Program-made: the position numbers and the translations under genes
Shown: positions 44,738 to 52,903 of the stretch, one piece after another
Position numbering within the stretch: position 1 is the first letter of the stretch
Layout: the number at the start of each line of letters is the position of its first letter
The notes under the pieces: model-generated
Database searches by the model: none
Told to the model about the DNA's origin: nothing
The model's input: the letters and a program-made list of their open reading frames with translations, nothing else
Assembly: GCF_001938945.1 (NCBI RefSeq)
Contig: NZ_MKIO01000027.1
Coordinates: 41,550-105,549, forward strand
Reading direction: 5' to 3'
From: Xaviernesmea rhizosphaerae
Lineage (GTDB): Bacteria > Pseudomonadota > Alphaproteobacteria > Rhizobiales > Rhizobiaceae
Length of the DNA stretch: 64,000 bases

Positions 44738-45997
44738 ATGAAGAAACTGATCGCCGCCGCCGTCTTCACCGCCCTGATGGCCGGGACGGCACTGGCCGAT
44801 ACCACGCTCAAACTGGTGGAAGTCATCACCAGCCCCGAGCGTACGGAAACGCTGAAGAGCCTGACTGCCAAGTTCGAGGCGGCCAATCCGGGCACCAAGG
44901 TCGAGATCATCTCGCTGCCGTGGAACGAGGCCTTCCAGAAGTTCGCGACCATGGTCTCGGCGGGCGACGTGCCGGACGTGATGGAGATGCCCGACACCTG
45001 GCTGTCGCTCTATGCCAATAACGGCATGCTGGAGAGCCTGGAGCCCTATCTCGCCAAGTGGCAATATACCGCCGGCCTGACGCCGCGCGCGCTGGAGCTC
45101 GGCCGCGACGTCAAGAATACGGCCTATATGCTGCCCTATGGCTTCTATCTGCGCGCCATGTTCTACAACAAGAAGCTGCTCGCCCAGGCCGGCGTGACCG
45201 AGCCGCCGAGGACGCTCGACACCTTTGCCGAAGCTTCCAAGAAAGTCTCGGCCCTGCCGGGCAAATATGGCTACTGCCTGCGCGGCGGCCCGGGGGGCCT
45301 GAACGGCTGGGTGATGTTCGGCGCCTCCATGGCCGGCTCCAACGCCTTCTTCACCGAAGACGGCAAGTCGACCTTCGACAGCCCCGGCTGGACCAAGGGC
45401 CTGACCTGGCTCGTCGATCTCTACAAGAACGGCTATGCCCCGAAGGACAGCGTCAACTGGGGCTTCAACGAGATCGTCGCGGGCTTCTATTCCGGCACCT
45501 GCGCCTTCCTCGATCAGGATCCGGACGCGCTCATCGCCATTGCCCAGCGCATGAAGGCCGAGGATTTCGGCGTCATGACCATGCCGAAGGGCCCTGACGG
45601 CAAGACCTTCCCGACCATTGGTTTTGCCGGCTGGTCGATGATGGCGTCGTCGGCCAACAAGGATCTCTCCTGGAAGCTGATCGAGACGCTGGAAGGGCCG
45701 GAAGGCAATATCGAGTGGAACAAGAAGACCGGCGCGCTGCCGGTGCACCTCTCGGCCGAGAAGGACCCCTTCTATGCCAGCCCGCAGTTCAAGGGCTGGT
45801 TCGACGAGCTGGCCGACAAGAACGCCGTGCCGACCAAGATGCCGACCTATCTGGAAGAATTCGCCTTCTTCAAGGACTCGCTCGTCATCAAGACCTCGCA
45901 GGAAGCGCTGCTCGGCGACATCACGCCCGAGGAGCTGGCCAAGCAATGGGCCGAGTACATGACGAAGGCCCAGCAGAAGTTCCTGGCCTCCAAGTAA
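44738..45997 (+). CDS. CUT1 ABC importer binding protein (GntR/C-S lyase operon)
   Basis: A 419-residue solute-binding protein of family 1. The signal peptide is MKKLIAAAVFTALMAGTALA. The mature part has FEAANPGTKVEIISLPWNEA, VPDVMEMPDTWLSLYANNGM and GYAPKDSVNWGFNEIVAGFY. The ATG follows CGGGAG. It should deliver a sugar or sugar-like compound to the permeases downstream. A strong hairpin directly after the gene likely keeps its mRNA level above that of the permeases. Substrate unknown, but the lyase gene suggests a thio- or S-/O-substituted molecule. Confidence 0.92.
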   Translation: MKKLIAAAVFTALMAGTALADTTLKLVEVITSPERTETLKSLTAKFEAANPGTKVEIISLPWNEAFQKFATMVSAGDVPDVMEMPDTWLSLYANNGMLESLEPYLAKWQYTAGLTPRALELGRDVKNTAYMLPYGFYLRAMFYNKKLLAQAGVTEPPRTLDTFAEASKKVSALPGKYGYCLRGGPGGLNGWVMFGASMAGSNAFFTEDGKSTFDSPGWTKGLTWLVDLYKNGYAPKDSVNWGFNEIVAGFYSGTCAFLDQDPDALIAIAQRMKAEDFGVMTMPKGPDGKTFPTIGFAGWSMMASSANKDLSWKLIETLEGPEGNIEWNKKTGALPVHLSAEKDPFYASPQFKGWFDELADKNAVPTKMPTYLEEFAFFKDSLVIKTSQEALLGDITPEELAKQWAEYMTKAQQKFLASK

Positions 45998-46016
45998 GCA
46001 TTGCCTGACCCTCGTG

Positions 46017-46041
46017 CCCGGAGCGATGGCCGCTCCGGGCG
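46017..46041 (+). promoter_or_regulatory. Intercistronic hairpin after the binding-protein gene
   Basis: Perfect 10-bp stem GCCCGGAGCG/CGCTCCGGGC with loop ATGGC, 20 bases after the stop, followed by a second stem (CCCGGCGC/GCGCCGGG, 46081-46102). No T-run. Similar structures after binding-protein genes protect the upstream mRNA and lower permease expression. Confidence 0.7.
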
Positions 46042-46151
46042 CCTCACCGTCTGCGCCGCCGCCTTCGGGCCGCGGCGTCTCCCGGCGCGGCGAAGCGCCG
46101 GGGGTCGGCATCCAGAGGCCCTGCCTGTCACCGTCCCGCGAGGAGCCTTCC

Positions 46152-47084
46152 ATGTCCCATCCACCGACCGTGCAATCCCCGCGCACGGGCAAATCCGCGC
46201 TGCGCCGCTTCGTCGATGCGGCCGAGCCCTGGTTCTACAGCGCGCCGGTGCTCGTCCTGATCCTCGCCGTCATGCTGGTGCCGCTCATCCTAGGCCTGTC
46301 CTATGCCTTTCGCGACATCCAGCTGCTCAATCCCTTCTCCGGCGGCTTCGTCGGCCTGAAGCACCTGCAGGCGCTCTCGCAGGACCAGGCCTTCTATCGC
46401 GCGCTGCGCAACACGCTGTGGTGGACGGGGGCCTCCGTCTTCCTGCAATTCCTCTTCGGCCTCATCCTCGCCTTGCTGCTCGACAAGCCTTTCGCCGGGC
46501 GCGGCATTGCCCAGGCGCTGGTCTTCCTGCCCTGGGCCGTGCCGACCTTTCTGGCCGGTCTCAACTGGGCCTGGCTCTTCAATCCGGTAATCGGCCCGTT
46601 GCCGCACTGGATGGCGGCGCTCGGCATCCTCTCCGCCCCCGACAATATTCTGGCCGATCCGCATCTGGCCATGTGGGGCCCGATCATCGCCAATGTCTGG
46701 TGGGGCATTCCCTTCTTCGCCATCACCCTGCTGGCGGCGCTCCAGGCCATTCCGCGCGATCTCTACGAAGCGGCCGAGATCGACGGCGCGGGGCCGCTGC
46801 AGCGCTTCGTCTCCATCACGCTGCCCTTCCTGGCGCCGACGATTGCCATCACCATCCTGCTCAGAACCGTGTGGATCGCCAATTTCGCCGATCTCATCAT
46901 CGTCATGACCAATGGCGGCCCGGCTGACCGTACCCAGATCGTGGCGAGCTATATCTTCACCCAGGCCTTCCGGCGGCTGGATTTCGGCTATGCCTCGGCC
47001 ATCGCGCTGGTGCTGCTCGTCCTGCTGCTCGCCTATTCGATGGTGATCGTCATCATCCGCCAGCGCCTGATCGAGAAGGATTGA
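46152..47084 (+). CDS. CUT1 ABC importer permease (MalF type)
   Basis: A 310-residue six-helix permease. After a polar N terminus (MSHPPTVQSPRTGKSALRRF) the first helix is APVLVLILAVMLVPLILGLS, and the EAA loop is YEAAEIDGAGPLQRFVSITL. WGIPFFAITLLAALQAIP is typical of MalF-like permeases. The ATG at 46152 follows GAGGAGCC; the frame is open up to 46014 but that part contains the hairpins and is poor coding. Pairs with the next permease. Confidence 0.92.
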   Translation: MSHPPTVQSPRTGKSALRRFVDAAEPWFYSAPVLVLILAVMLVPLILGLSYAFRDIQLLNPFSGGFVGLKHLQALSQDQAFYRALRNTLWWTGASVFLQFLFGLILALLLDKPFAGRGIAQALVFLPWAVPTFLAGLNWAWLFNPVIGPLPHWMAALGILSAPDNILADPHLAMWGPIIANVWWGIPFFAITLLAALQAIPRDLYEAAEIDGAGPLQRFVSITLPFLAPTIAITILLRTVWIANFADLIIVMTNGGPADRTQIVASYIFTQAFRRLDFGYASAIALVLLVLLLAYSMVIVIIRQRLIEKD

Positions 47085-47089
47085 GCCCC

Positions 47090-47920
47090 GTGACCGGCAG
47101 ACTGCTCCTCACCATCGCGCACCGGCTGGCGATCCTCGCCTATATCGTCTTCGCGCTGTTTCCGCTGTTCTGGCTTTTGAAGGTCTCGGTGACGCCGAAC
47201 GACCTGCTCTATAGCGAGGGCGTGCGCCTGTGGCCGTCGCATGCGACGCTGGATCACTACCGCTTCGTCCTTGAGAACAGCGCCTTCCCGACCTTCTTCA
47301 AGAACAGCCTGATCGTCGCCGGCTCCACCTCGGTCGCCGTCACCGCGCTCTCCTCGCTCGCAGGCTATGCGCTGTCGCGCTTCCGCTTCCGGGGCAAATA
47401 TGCCCTGGTGGCACTGATGCTGATCACCCAGATGTTCCCGCTGGTCATGCTGGTCGCGCCGATCTTCAAGATGCTCTCGCCGCTCGGGCTCACCAACAGC
47501 CTGACCGGGCTCGTCATCGTCTATACCGCTTTCAACGTGCCCTTCGCGACCTTCCTGATGCAGTCCTTCTTCGACGGCATCCCGAAGGATCTGGAGGAGG
47601 CGGCGATGATCGACGGGGCAAGCCGCTTCGTCGCCTTCCGCCAGATCATCCTGCCGCTGACGCTGCCGGGCATCGCCGCCACGCTTGGCTTCGTCTTCAC
47701 CGCCGCCTGGAGCGAGCTGCTCTTCGCGCTGATGCTGATCTCGGGCAATGCGAGCGCCACCTTCCCGGTGGGCCTGCTGACCTTCGTGTCGAAATTCTCG
47801 GTCGATTTCGGGCAGATGATGGCGGCCGGCGTGATGGCGCTCATACCGGCCTGCCTGTTCTTCCTGCTCATTCAACGCTATCTCGTGCAGGGCCTGACGG
47901 CCGGCGCGGTGAAAGGGTAA
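47090..47920 (+). CDS. CUT1 ABC importer permease (MalG type)
   Basis: A 276-residue permease beginning at GTG (VTGRLLLTIAHRLAILAYIV), chosen because AAGGA stands nine bases before; a TTG at 47081 overlapping the previous stop is the alternative. It has six helices and the EAA loop EEAAMIDGASRFVAFRQIIL. The C terminus YLVQGLTAGAVKG is the usual end of MalG-like proteins. It completes the channel. The ATPase gene follows after four bases. Confidence 0.92.
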   Translation: MTGRLLLTIAHRLAILAYIVFALFPLFWLLKVSVTPNDLLYSEGVRLWPSHATLDHYRFVLENSAFPTFFKNSLIVAGSTSVAVTALSSLAGYALSRFRFRGKYALVALMLITQMFPLVMLVAPIFKMLSPLGLTNSLTGLVIVYTAFNVPFATFLMQSFFDGIPKDLEEAAMIDGASRFVAFRQIILPLTLPGIAATLGFVFTAAWSELLFALMLISGNASATFPVGLLTFVSKFSVDFGQMMAAGVMALIPACLFFLLIQRYLVQGLTAGAVKG

Positions 47921-47924
47921 TCCC

Positions 47925-49001
<1,077 letters not shown>

Positions 49002-49053
49002 CCACATGGGCCTTGCCCGGCTGAACATCCTTGCCTTCCCAATCTGGTGACGA

Positions 49054-49087
49054 GGCTGCGGCTCCCGCGCGAAGCCGCAGCCTTTTT
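49054..49087 (+). terminator. Rho-independent terminator of the GntR/C-S lyase/CUT1 operon
   Basis: Stem GGCTGCGGCT/AGCCGCAGCC (10 bp, perfect), nine-base loop, then five T. It lies 52 bases after the ATPase stop. Confidence 0.9.
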
Positions 49088-49219
49088 CGTGGCCCGTGCG
49101 CGCTGGATGGCGGGCCCCATGAACCGCGGCTGAATGGTCCCTTCAGCTCCCGTTCGAAAGCGATCTCGTAAAAGGAGGATGTTCAACGGCGGTGTCATCC
49201 GCCCCAGGAGATAAGACCC

Positions 49220-49657
49220 ATGTTCCGCACCTCTTTCGTTGCAACCGCACTCGTCGCGCTGGTCGGCCTGAGCGCCGCCGTCCCTGCCATGGCAAACGAT
49301 GTCAGCATCGAACAATATGGCTGGAGGAACTCCGCCGGCGGGGCGCAGGAGGGCTATTCCAACCGGATCCGCACCTATCAGAACGGCGATTACAACCGGC
49401 TGAGCAGCCGCCAGCACGGCCGTCGCAATCTCTCGGCCGTCGGCCAGGAAGGCTACAACAATTACGGCGTGACCTATCAGCGCGGCAACCGCAACACCGC
49501 CGGCATCGGCCAGTTCGGCTCCAACCACACGACCATTCTGACCCAGGACGGCAACGGCAACATCGCCGCCGGCGTGCAGGTCGGCCATGGCTGCGCCGCC
49601 AATGTTACCCAGGGCGGAAATGACAATGTCGCCGCCTTCGTCCAGGCCTGCCCGTAA
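49220..49657 (+). CDS. Curlin-repeat amyloid protein 1 (CsgA/CsgB-like)
   Basis: A 145-residue secreted protein with signal peptide (MFRTSFVATALVALVGLSAA, ending AMA). The mature part is about five ~22-residue curlin repeats with the Q-x-G-x-x-N signature: QYGWRN, QEGYSN, QNGDYN, QHGRRN, QEGYNN, QRGNRN, QFGSN, QDGNGN, QGGNDN. This is the pattern of curli subunits, which form extracellular amyloid fibres for adhesion and biofilm. A C-terminal Cys pair (GHGCAAN, QACP) is unusual for curlin. CsgH chaperone is encoded next. Whether it is major subunit or nucleator is open. Confidence 0.87.
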   Translation: MFRTSFVATALVALVGLSAAVPAMANDVSIEQYGWRNSAGGAQEGYSNRIRTYQNGDYNRLSSRQHGRRNLSAVGQEGYNNYGVTYQRGNRNTAGIGQFGSNHTTILTQDGNGNIAAGVQVGHGCAANVTQGGNDNVAAFVQACP

Positions 49658-49707
49658 CGGCAAGTCCGCGCGAGAGCGTCGGGCGCGGTCCGATGCTCCC
49701 CGCGACT

Positions 49708-49755
49708 GTTTGGATCTGTGTTCGTTTGGATCTGAGTTTGTTTGCATCTGATCGT
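49708..49755 (+). repeat. Three tandem 16-bp repeats upstream of csgH
   Basis: GTTTGGATCTGTGTTC, GTTTGGATCTGAGTTT and GTTTGCATCTGATCGT follow one another at 49708, 49724 and 49740. Their conserved core is GTTTGGATCTG. They end where REP-like copy 4 begins. Confidence 0.8.
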
Positions 49756-49787
49756 CCGAAAGACGGTTTGCGCTTTCGGTCCGATGC
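49755..49787. repeat. REP-like palindrome, copy 4
   Basis: TCCGAAAGACGGTTTGCGC then TTTCGGTCCGATGCG. Same unit as copies 1, 2, 3 and 5; 19 bases before the csgH start codon. Confidence 0.65.
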
Positions 49788-49805
49788 GCGAAAGGGGAAG
49801 ACACC

Positions 49806-50216
49806 ATGCCGAATTTCACCACAGCCAAGTGCCTGACGGCGGCCTGCGCCCTGGTCCTCATTCCCCTGGGCGCGGTCGCCACCATGACGACCGCCACACC
49901 GACGACCGCCAAGTCGCTGTCGCCCGCGCAGCTCTGCGAGATCGACGCCACGTCCGACGACGGCCTGGTCAAGCTCGATGCGCTGGTCCATGCCGACAGC
50001 GCGCTTTCCGGCAGCTATTCGTTCCGCGTCGAAAAGAGCGGCGGCGGTGGCAGCTCCACCATAAACCAGGGCGGGCAGTTCGATGCGCGGGCGGGCGAGA
50101 CCGCCACGCTCGGCTCGGTCTCGCTTGGCTCCGGCGGCGCGCGCTACAAGGCCACGCTCGATGTCCGCATCGGCGCGAAGACGGTCACCTGCGCCAAGCA
50201 GGTCGGCAGCATCTGA
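49806..50216 (+). CDS. csgH: CsgH-family curli chaperone
   Basis: A 136-residue periplasmic protein with a signal segment (MPNFTTAKCLTAACALVLIP) and a single Ig-like CsgH domain: CEIDATSDDGLVKLDALVHA, LSGSYSFRVEKSGGGGSSTI, NQGGQFDARAGETATLGSVS and RYKATLDVRIGAKTVTCAKQ. Two Cys (CEI and VTCA) can form the family disulfide. CsgH is the alphaproteobacterial counterpart of CsgC and stops curlin from forming amyloid in the periplasm. It lies between the two curlin-repeat genes. Own promoter likely, given the repeats and gap upstream. Confidence 0.85.
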   Translation: MPNFTTAKCLTAACALVLIPLGAVATMTTATPTTAKSLSPAQLCEIDATSDDGLVKLDALVHADSALSGSYSFRVEKSGGGGSSTINQGGQFDARAGETATLGSVSLGSGGARYKATLDVRIGAKTVTCAKQVGSI

Positions 50217-50262
50217 TTGCTCCGCCGGGCCTTCATGGCATCACAGCCCCACTCGATCCGTC

Positions 50263-50288
50263 AAGGGCGCCGCATTCCGGCGCCCTTT
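50263..50288 (+). terminator. Terminator after csgH
   Basis: Stem AAGGGCGCCG/CGGCGCCCTT, five-base loop CATTC, then T; 46 bases after the csgH stop. Separates csgH from the second curlin gene. Confidence 0.75.
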
Positions 50289-50445
50289 GCCGTTTCGGCG
50301 CCCCGGACCGATGAGGATGGTCGGCGCGCTGTCCCGGGCCATGGCAGGAGGGCTGAACGCCGGGTGAATGGCGCATTCCTCCCGTGTTCAGCCTGGCAAT
50401 GCGAGATTGGATCATCGCCGAAGACGGCCTTTCTGGAGATCGACC

Positions 50446-50850
50446 ATGACCCGCGCTTTGCTCACCTTCGCCACTGGTGCCCTTCTCGCCGCGACGATGG
50501 CCATGCCCGTTCCGGCTCTGGCCGGTGGCCAGGTCTCGTTCAATGTCGCACCCGCCAATGCACGCGATGCCGAGCTGTTTTCCACCGGGCTGCGGGTCTA
50601 TTCGCTGTTTCGCGGCATCAAGAATGGCGAGATCAGGCAGTCGGGCAGTCGCAATGCGGCGGGGCTTGCCCAGGACGGGCGCGGCAATCTCGGCGTCATC
50701 CGCCAGCATGGCAACGGCAACAGGGGCACGCTGCGCCAGACCGGCAACGACAATGCCTATGGTCTCTTCCAATATGGCCGCAACAATGACGACGCGATCG
50801 TGCAGACCGGCGACAATAACAGCGGCGCGACCTTCAGCTACGGCTGGTGA
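50446..50850 (+). CDS. Curlin-repeat amyloid protein 2 (CsgA/CsgB-like)
   Basis: A 134-residue secreted protein. Signal peptide MTRALLTFATGALLAATMAM through ALA. A ~38-residue non-repeat segment follows, then curlin repeats with QSGSRN, QDGRGN, QHGNGN, QTGNDN, QYGRNN and QTGDNN in a ~9-13 residue half-repeat rhythm, ending FSYGW. The ATG follows CTGGAG. The non-repeat N-terminal part and the shorter repeat block differ from protein 1, which may mean a nucleator/subunit division. The csgD, csgE, csgF and csgG secretion genes are not in the window. Confidence 0.85.
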   Translation: MTRALLTFATGALLAATMAMPVPALAGGQVSFNVAPANARDAELFSTGLRVYSLFRGIKNGEIRQSGSRNAAGLAQDGRGNLGVIRQHGNGNRGTLRQTGNDNAYGLFQYGRNNDDAIVQTGDNNSGATFSYGW

Positions 50851-51000
50851 GAGGGGCGCAAGACCCTCGCCAGCCCGGTTCGGGCCCGGTCCTTGAGGAC
50901 CGGCGCCTCTCCGCGGGCGGCAGAGATACGCTCGCCATGGTCGCCCTGCGCTTCCCGGCTGATGCGAGTGCGGCGGATGCCGAGGCGCTCTGTCGATCCT

Positions 51001-51263
51001 ATACCAAGGCTCGCTGATAGGAACCCATAGGATGGCACAGGCTTGATCGCTGGCTCGGCGCGGTGCGCAGGGCGATGCTGCCGCATCGTCCAAGCGACGC
51101 AACAACGCCAGCGGTCAAGCCTGTGACACCTCCGGCCGTCTTCCCGACGCTTCCGGCGGTGTCGACGCCCTCGACCGATGCGATGGCATCGCTCTTCGGA
51201 CCTCTCCTAGCCGGAAACGATGGGAAGACGGTCCTATGGGTTCCTATCAGCGAGCCTTGGTAT
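51001..51263. mobile_element. 263-bp MITE-like element with perfect 32-bp terminal inverted repeats
   Basis: Bases 51001-51032 and 51232-51263 are exact reverse complements (ends ATACCAAGGCTCGC and GCGAGCCTTGGTAT). Inside is a second inverted pair, CACAGGCTTGATCGCTGG (51036-51053) and CCAGCGGTCAAGCCTGTG (51108-51125), one mismatch. There is no transposase. The terminal sequence can be read as TA-CCAAGG...CCTTGG-TA, which fits the TA duplication made by IS630/mariner-type transposases. Its right end supplies the last base of the lysE-type stop codon. Nonautonomous element is the simplest reading. Confidence 0.8.
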
Positions 51264-51889
51264 TACATGGCGGGGCGGCGTGCTGCCATCAGCAGCCCGC
51301 CGAAGGCGATCATCGTGGCGCCGCTGATGCGGTTGATCCAGCGCAACCCGCGCGCATGGCGCATGACGCCCGAAAGCCTTGTGCCGGCATAGGCATAAAG
51401 CGCGATGGCGACCAGTTCCAGCGCAAGGAAAATCGCGCCCAGAAGGGCGAAGCTGCTCCAGTAATGCCCGGCAACGACGAACTGCGGAAAGAAGGCGGTA
51501 AAGATCAGGATGGCCTTGGGATTGCCGATGGCGACAAGGAATTCCTGCCGCATGAAGCTCGCCAGACCTCGGCCGGCCGGCTCTGGCTGGTCCACCGCCA
51601 CAGTGGCGGGCGCGCGGAGAATCTTGATGCCAAGCCAGACGAGATAGGCCGCGCCGGCGATCTTCACGACCGTGAAGGCGAGTTCGGAGGCCGTCAGCAC
51701 CGCACCCATGCCCAGCGCGGCAATCGCGATCATCAGGGTAAAGGCCACAAGCCGGCCCGTGGCCGCCAGCAGCGGCGTGCGAAGGCCATGGCGCGCGCCC
51801 AGCGTGATCGACAGCAGGTTGTTCGGGCCGAAGGCCATGTTGAGCGCGAAACAGGCGGGAACGAAGAGCAGCAGGGTTTCCAAGGGCAT
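51263..51889 (-). CDS. LysE/RhtB-family amino acid exporter
   Basis: A 208-residue exporter with six hydrophobic segments. LLFVPACFALNMAFGPNNLL is the conserved N-terminal motif (usually PGP; here GPN), and FLVAIGNPKAILIFTAFFPQ is the family signature. It exports amino acids or small metabolites. The C terminus ends RRPAM, with the TAA lying at the edge of the MITE-like element. In this place, beside a poly-amino-acid-type synthetase operon, it could relieve amino acid excess, but that is speculative. Confidence 0.88.
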   Translation of the reverse strand: MPLETLLLFVPACFALNMAFGPNNLLSITLGARHGLRTPLLAATGRLVAFTLMIAIAALGMGAVLTASELAFTVVKIAGAAYLVWLGIKILRAPATVAVDQPEPAGRGLASFMRQEFLVAIGNPKAILIFTAFFPQFVVAGHYWSSFALLGAIFLALELVAIALYAYAGTRLSGVMRHARGLRWINRISGATMIAFGGLLMAARRPAM

Positions 51890-51899
51890 GGCATCACCA

Positions 51900-52019
51900 T
51901 CAAGATTTGCGCGCGGCCTTTGCTTCTGCCGCCTCGCGCACAGTCTCCCCGATGCCGGCGAAAATTTCCAGCGCGATGTGGCCGCTGCCGCGCGACTGCC
52001 TATGGGGTTTCGCCTTCAT
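51900..52019 (-). CDS. Possible 39-residue ORF before lysE-type gene
   Basis: Frame MKAKPHRQSRGSGHIALEIF followed by AGIGETVREAAEAKAARKS ends 10 bases before the exporter start. The C-terminal half would be an amphipathic Ala/Glu/Lys helix. GGGAG abuts the ATG, too close for an ideal ribosome site. No family recognised; it may be chance. The rest of the 200-bp gap shows nothing. Confidence 0.25.
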   Translation of the reverse strand: MKAKPHRQSRGSGHIALEIFAGIGETVREAAEAKAARKS

Positions 52020-52089
52020 CTCCCGCTGGCGGCCTTCATGCCCTGTGGCGCGCCGGACGGATCATCCCGCGCGGTCCGATGCTTCCGGA

Positions 52090-52872
52090 TCAGCCGCCCC
52101 GCTGGAAGATCCGCCGCCAGCCTCTCGCCGCCGGCCCCTCCGCCATCCCCGCCACCGCCAGAACGACGATGCGCGGCGACAGGCGGAAGGCGAGGCGCAG
52201 CCTTTGCCCGCTGGCGATCAGCGCGGTGCCCTGCGTGAGATCGCAGGCAATGTGCTCATAGCCCAGCACCTCTCCTGTCAGGGGAAAGCTCGCCTTGTAG
52301 ATGGCTTCCTTGGCGCTGAAGAGCAGGCGGGCGGCATGGGCCGGATCCAGCTCGCGGGGCATGATGTCGCCCGGCTGGCGCACCAGCGCGGCGATCTCGT
52401 TCGTCAGCGGCGCGAAGGGTTCCACATCGATGCCGAGCGACAGGCCGGGGCCCGCCGGCGCCAGCGCCGCCACGGCCATCTCTTCGTCATGGGCAAGCGA
52501 GCCGATCAGGCCCGAGGGAAAGAGCGGAGCGCCGGAGGCGGCGCGCGGGATCGGCGCGGCCGGATGGCCTGACGCCACCATCATCTCGCGCGCCAGCCTG
52601 CGGGCGGCACCGCTGGCCCGAAGTGCCGCGCGGCGATGGGGTGAAAGCGGGGCGGCTGCGGGCAGCGGTTCGGCGGGCGAACCGGGCGTGGAAGGGGCGG
52701 CGCCGGCGCGCTCCCGCTCGCCGGGCAGAAGATGCGCCTCGTCGCCGGGGCGGATCGCCCGGCAGCCGAGCCGCAGGCCGGGCAGGGCAATCGGCTGGCC
52801 CCACCAGGGGCCAAGACCGTCGATCGTCATGCGAAAGGCCGCGGCAAGCGCGGCCTCCTGCTCCTCGATCAT
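52090..52872 (-). CDS. 4'-phosphopantetheinyl transferase (EntD/Sfp type)
   Basis: A 260-residue PPTase. The two hallmark motifs are LSLGIDVEPFAPLT (Mg-binding Asp and Glu) and LLFSAKEAIYKASFPLTGEV (the WxxKEAxxK-like motif), with IGSLAHDEEMAVAAL before them. It converts apo-carrier protein to holo form using coenzyme A. The ATG follows CCGGAGACAGG. It starts 31 bases after the NRPS gene on the same strand, so it is the dedicated activator of that protein's carrier domain (Ser583). Proline/alanine-rich loop at ~60-85 is an insertion. Confidence 0.9.
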   Translation of the reverse strand: MIEEQEAALAAAFRMTIDGLGPWWGQPIALPGLRLGCRAIRPGDEAHLLPGERERAGAAPSTPGSPAEPLPAAAPLSPHRRAALRASGAARRLAREMMVASGHPAAPIPRAASGAPLFPSGLIGSLAHDEEMAVAALAPAGPGLSLGIDVEPFAPLTNEIAALVRQPGDIMPRELDPAHAARLLFSAKEAIYKASFPLTGEVLGYEHIACDLTQGTALIASGQRLRLAFRLSPRIVVLAVAGMAEGPAARGWRRIFQRGG

Positions 52873-52903
52873 GACCTGTCTCCGGCCATGACGTCGCTCG
52901 CGA

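Noticed and set aside
49708..49755. 16-bp tandem repeats as a mini-CRISPR
   Set aside because: Units are contiguous with no spacers, and no cas genes are present.
49220..50850. Regular short repeats that might suggest a CRISPR array
   Set aside because: The periodicity is at protein level (Q-x-G-x-x-N curlin repeats) and the DNA is not identical between units; no spacer-repeat structure.
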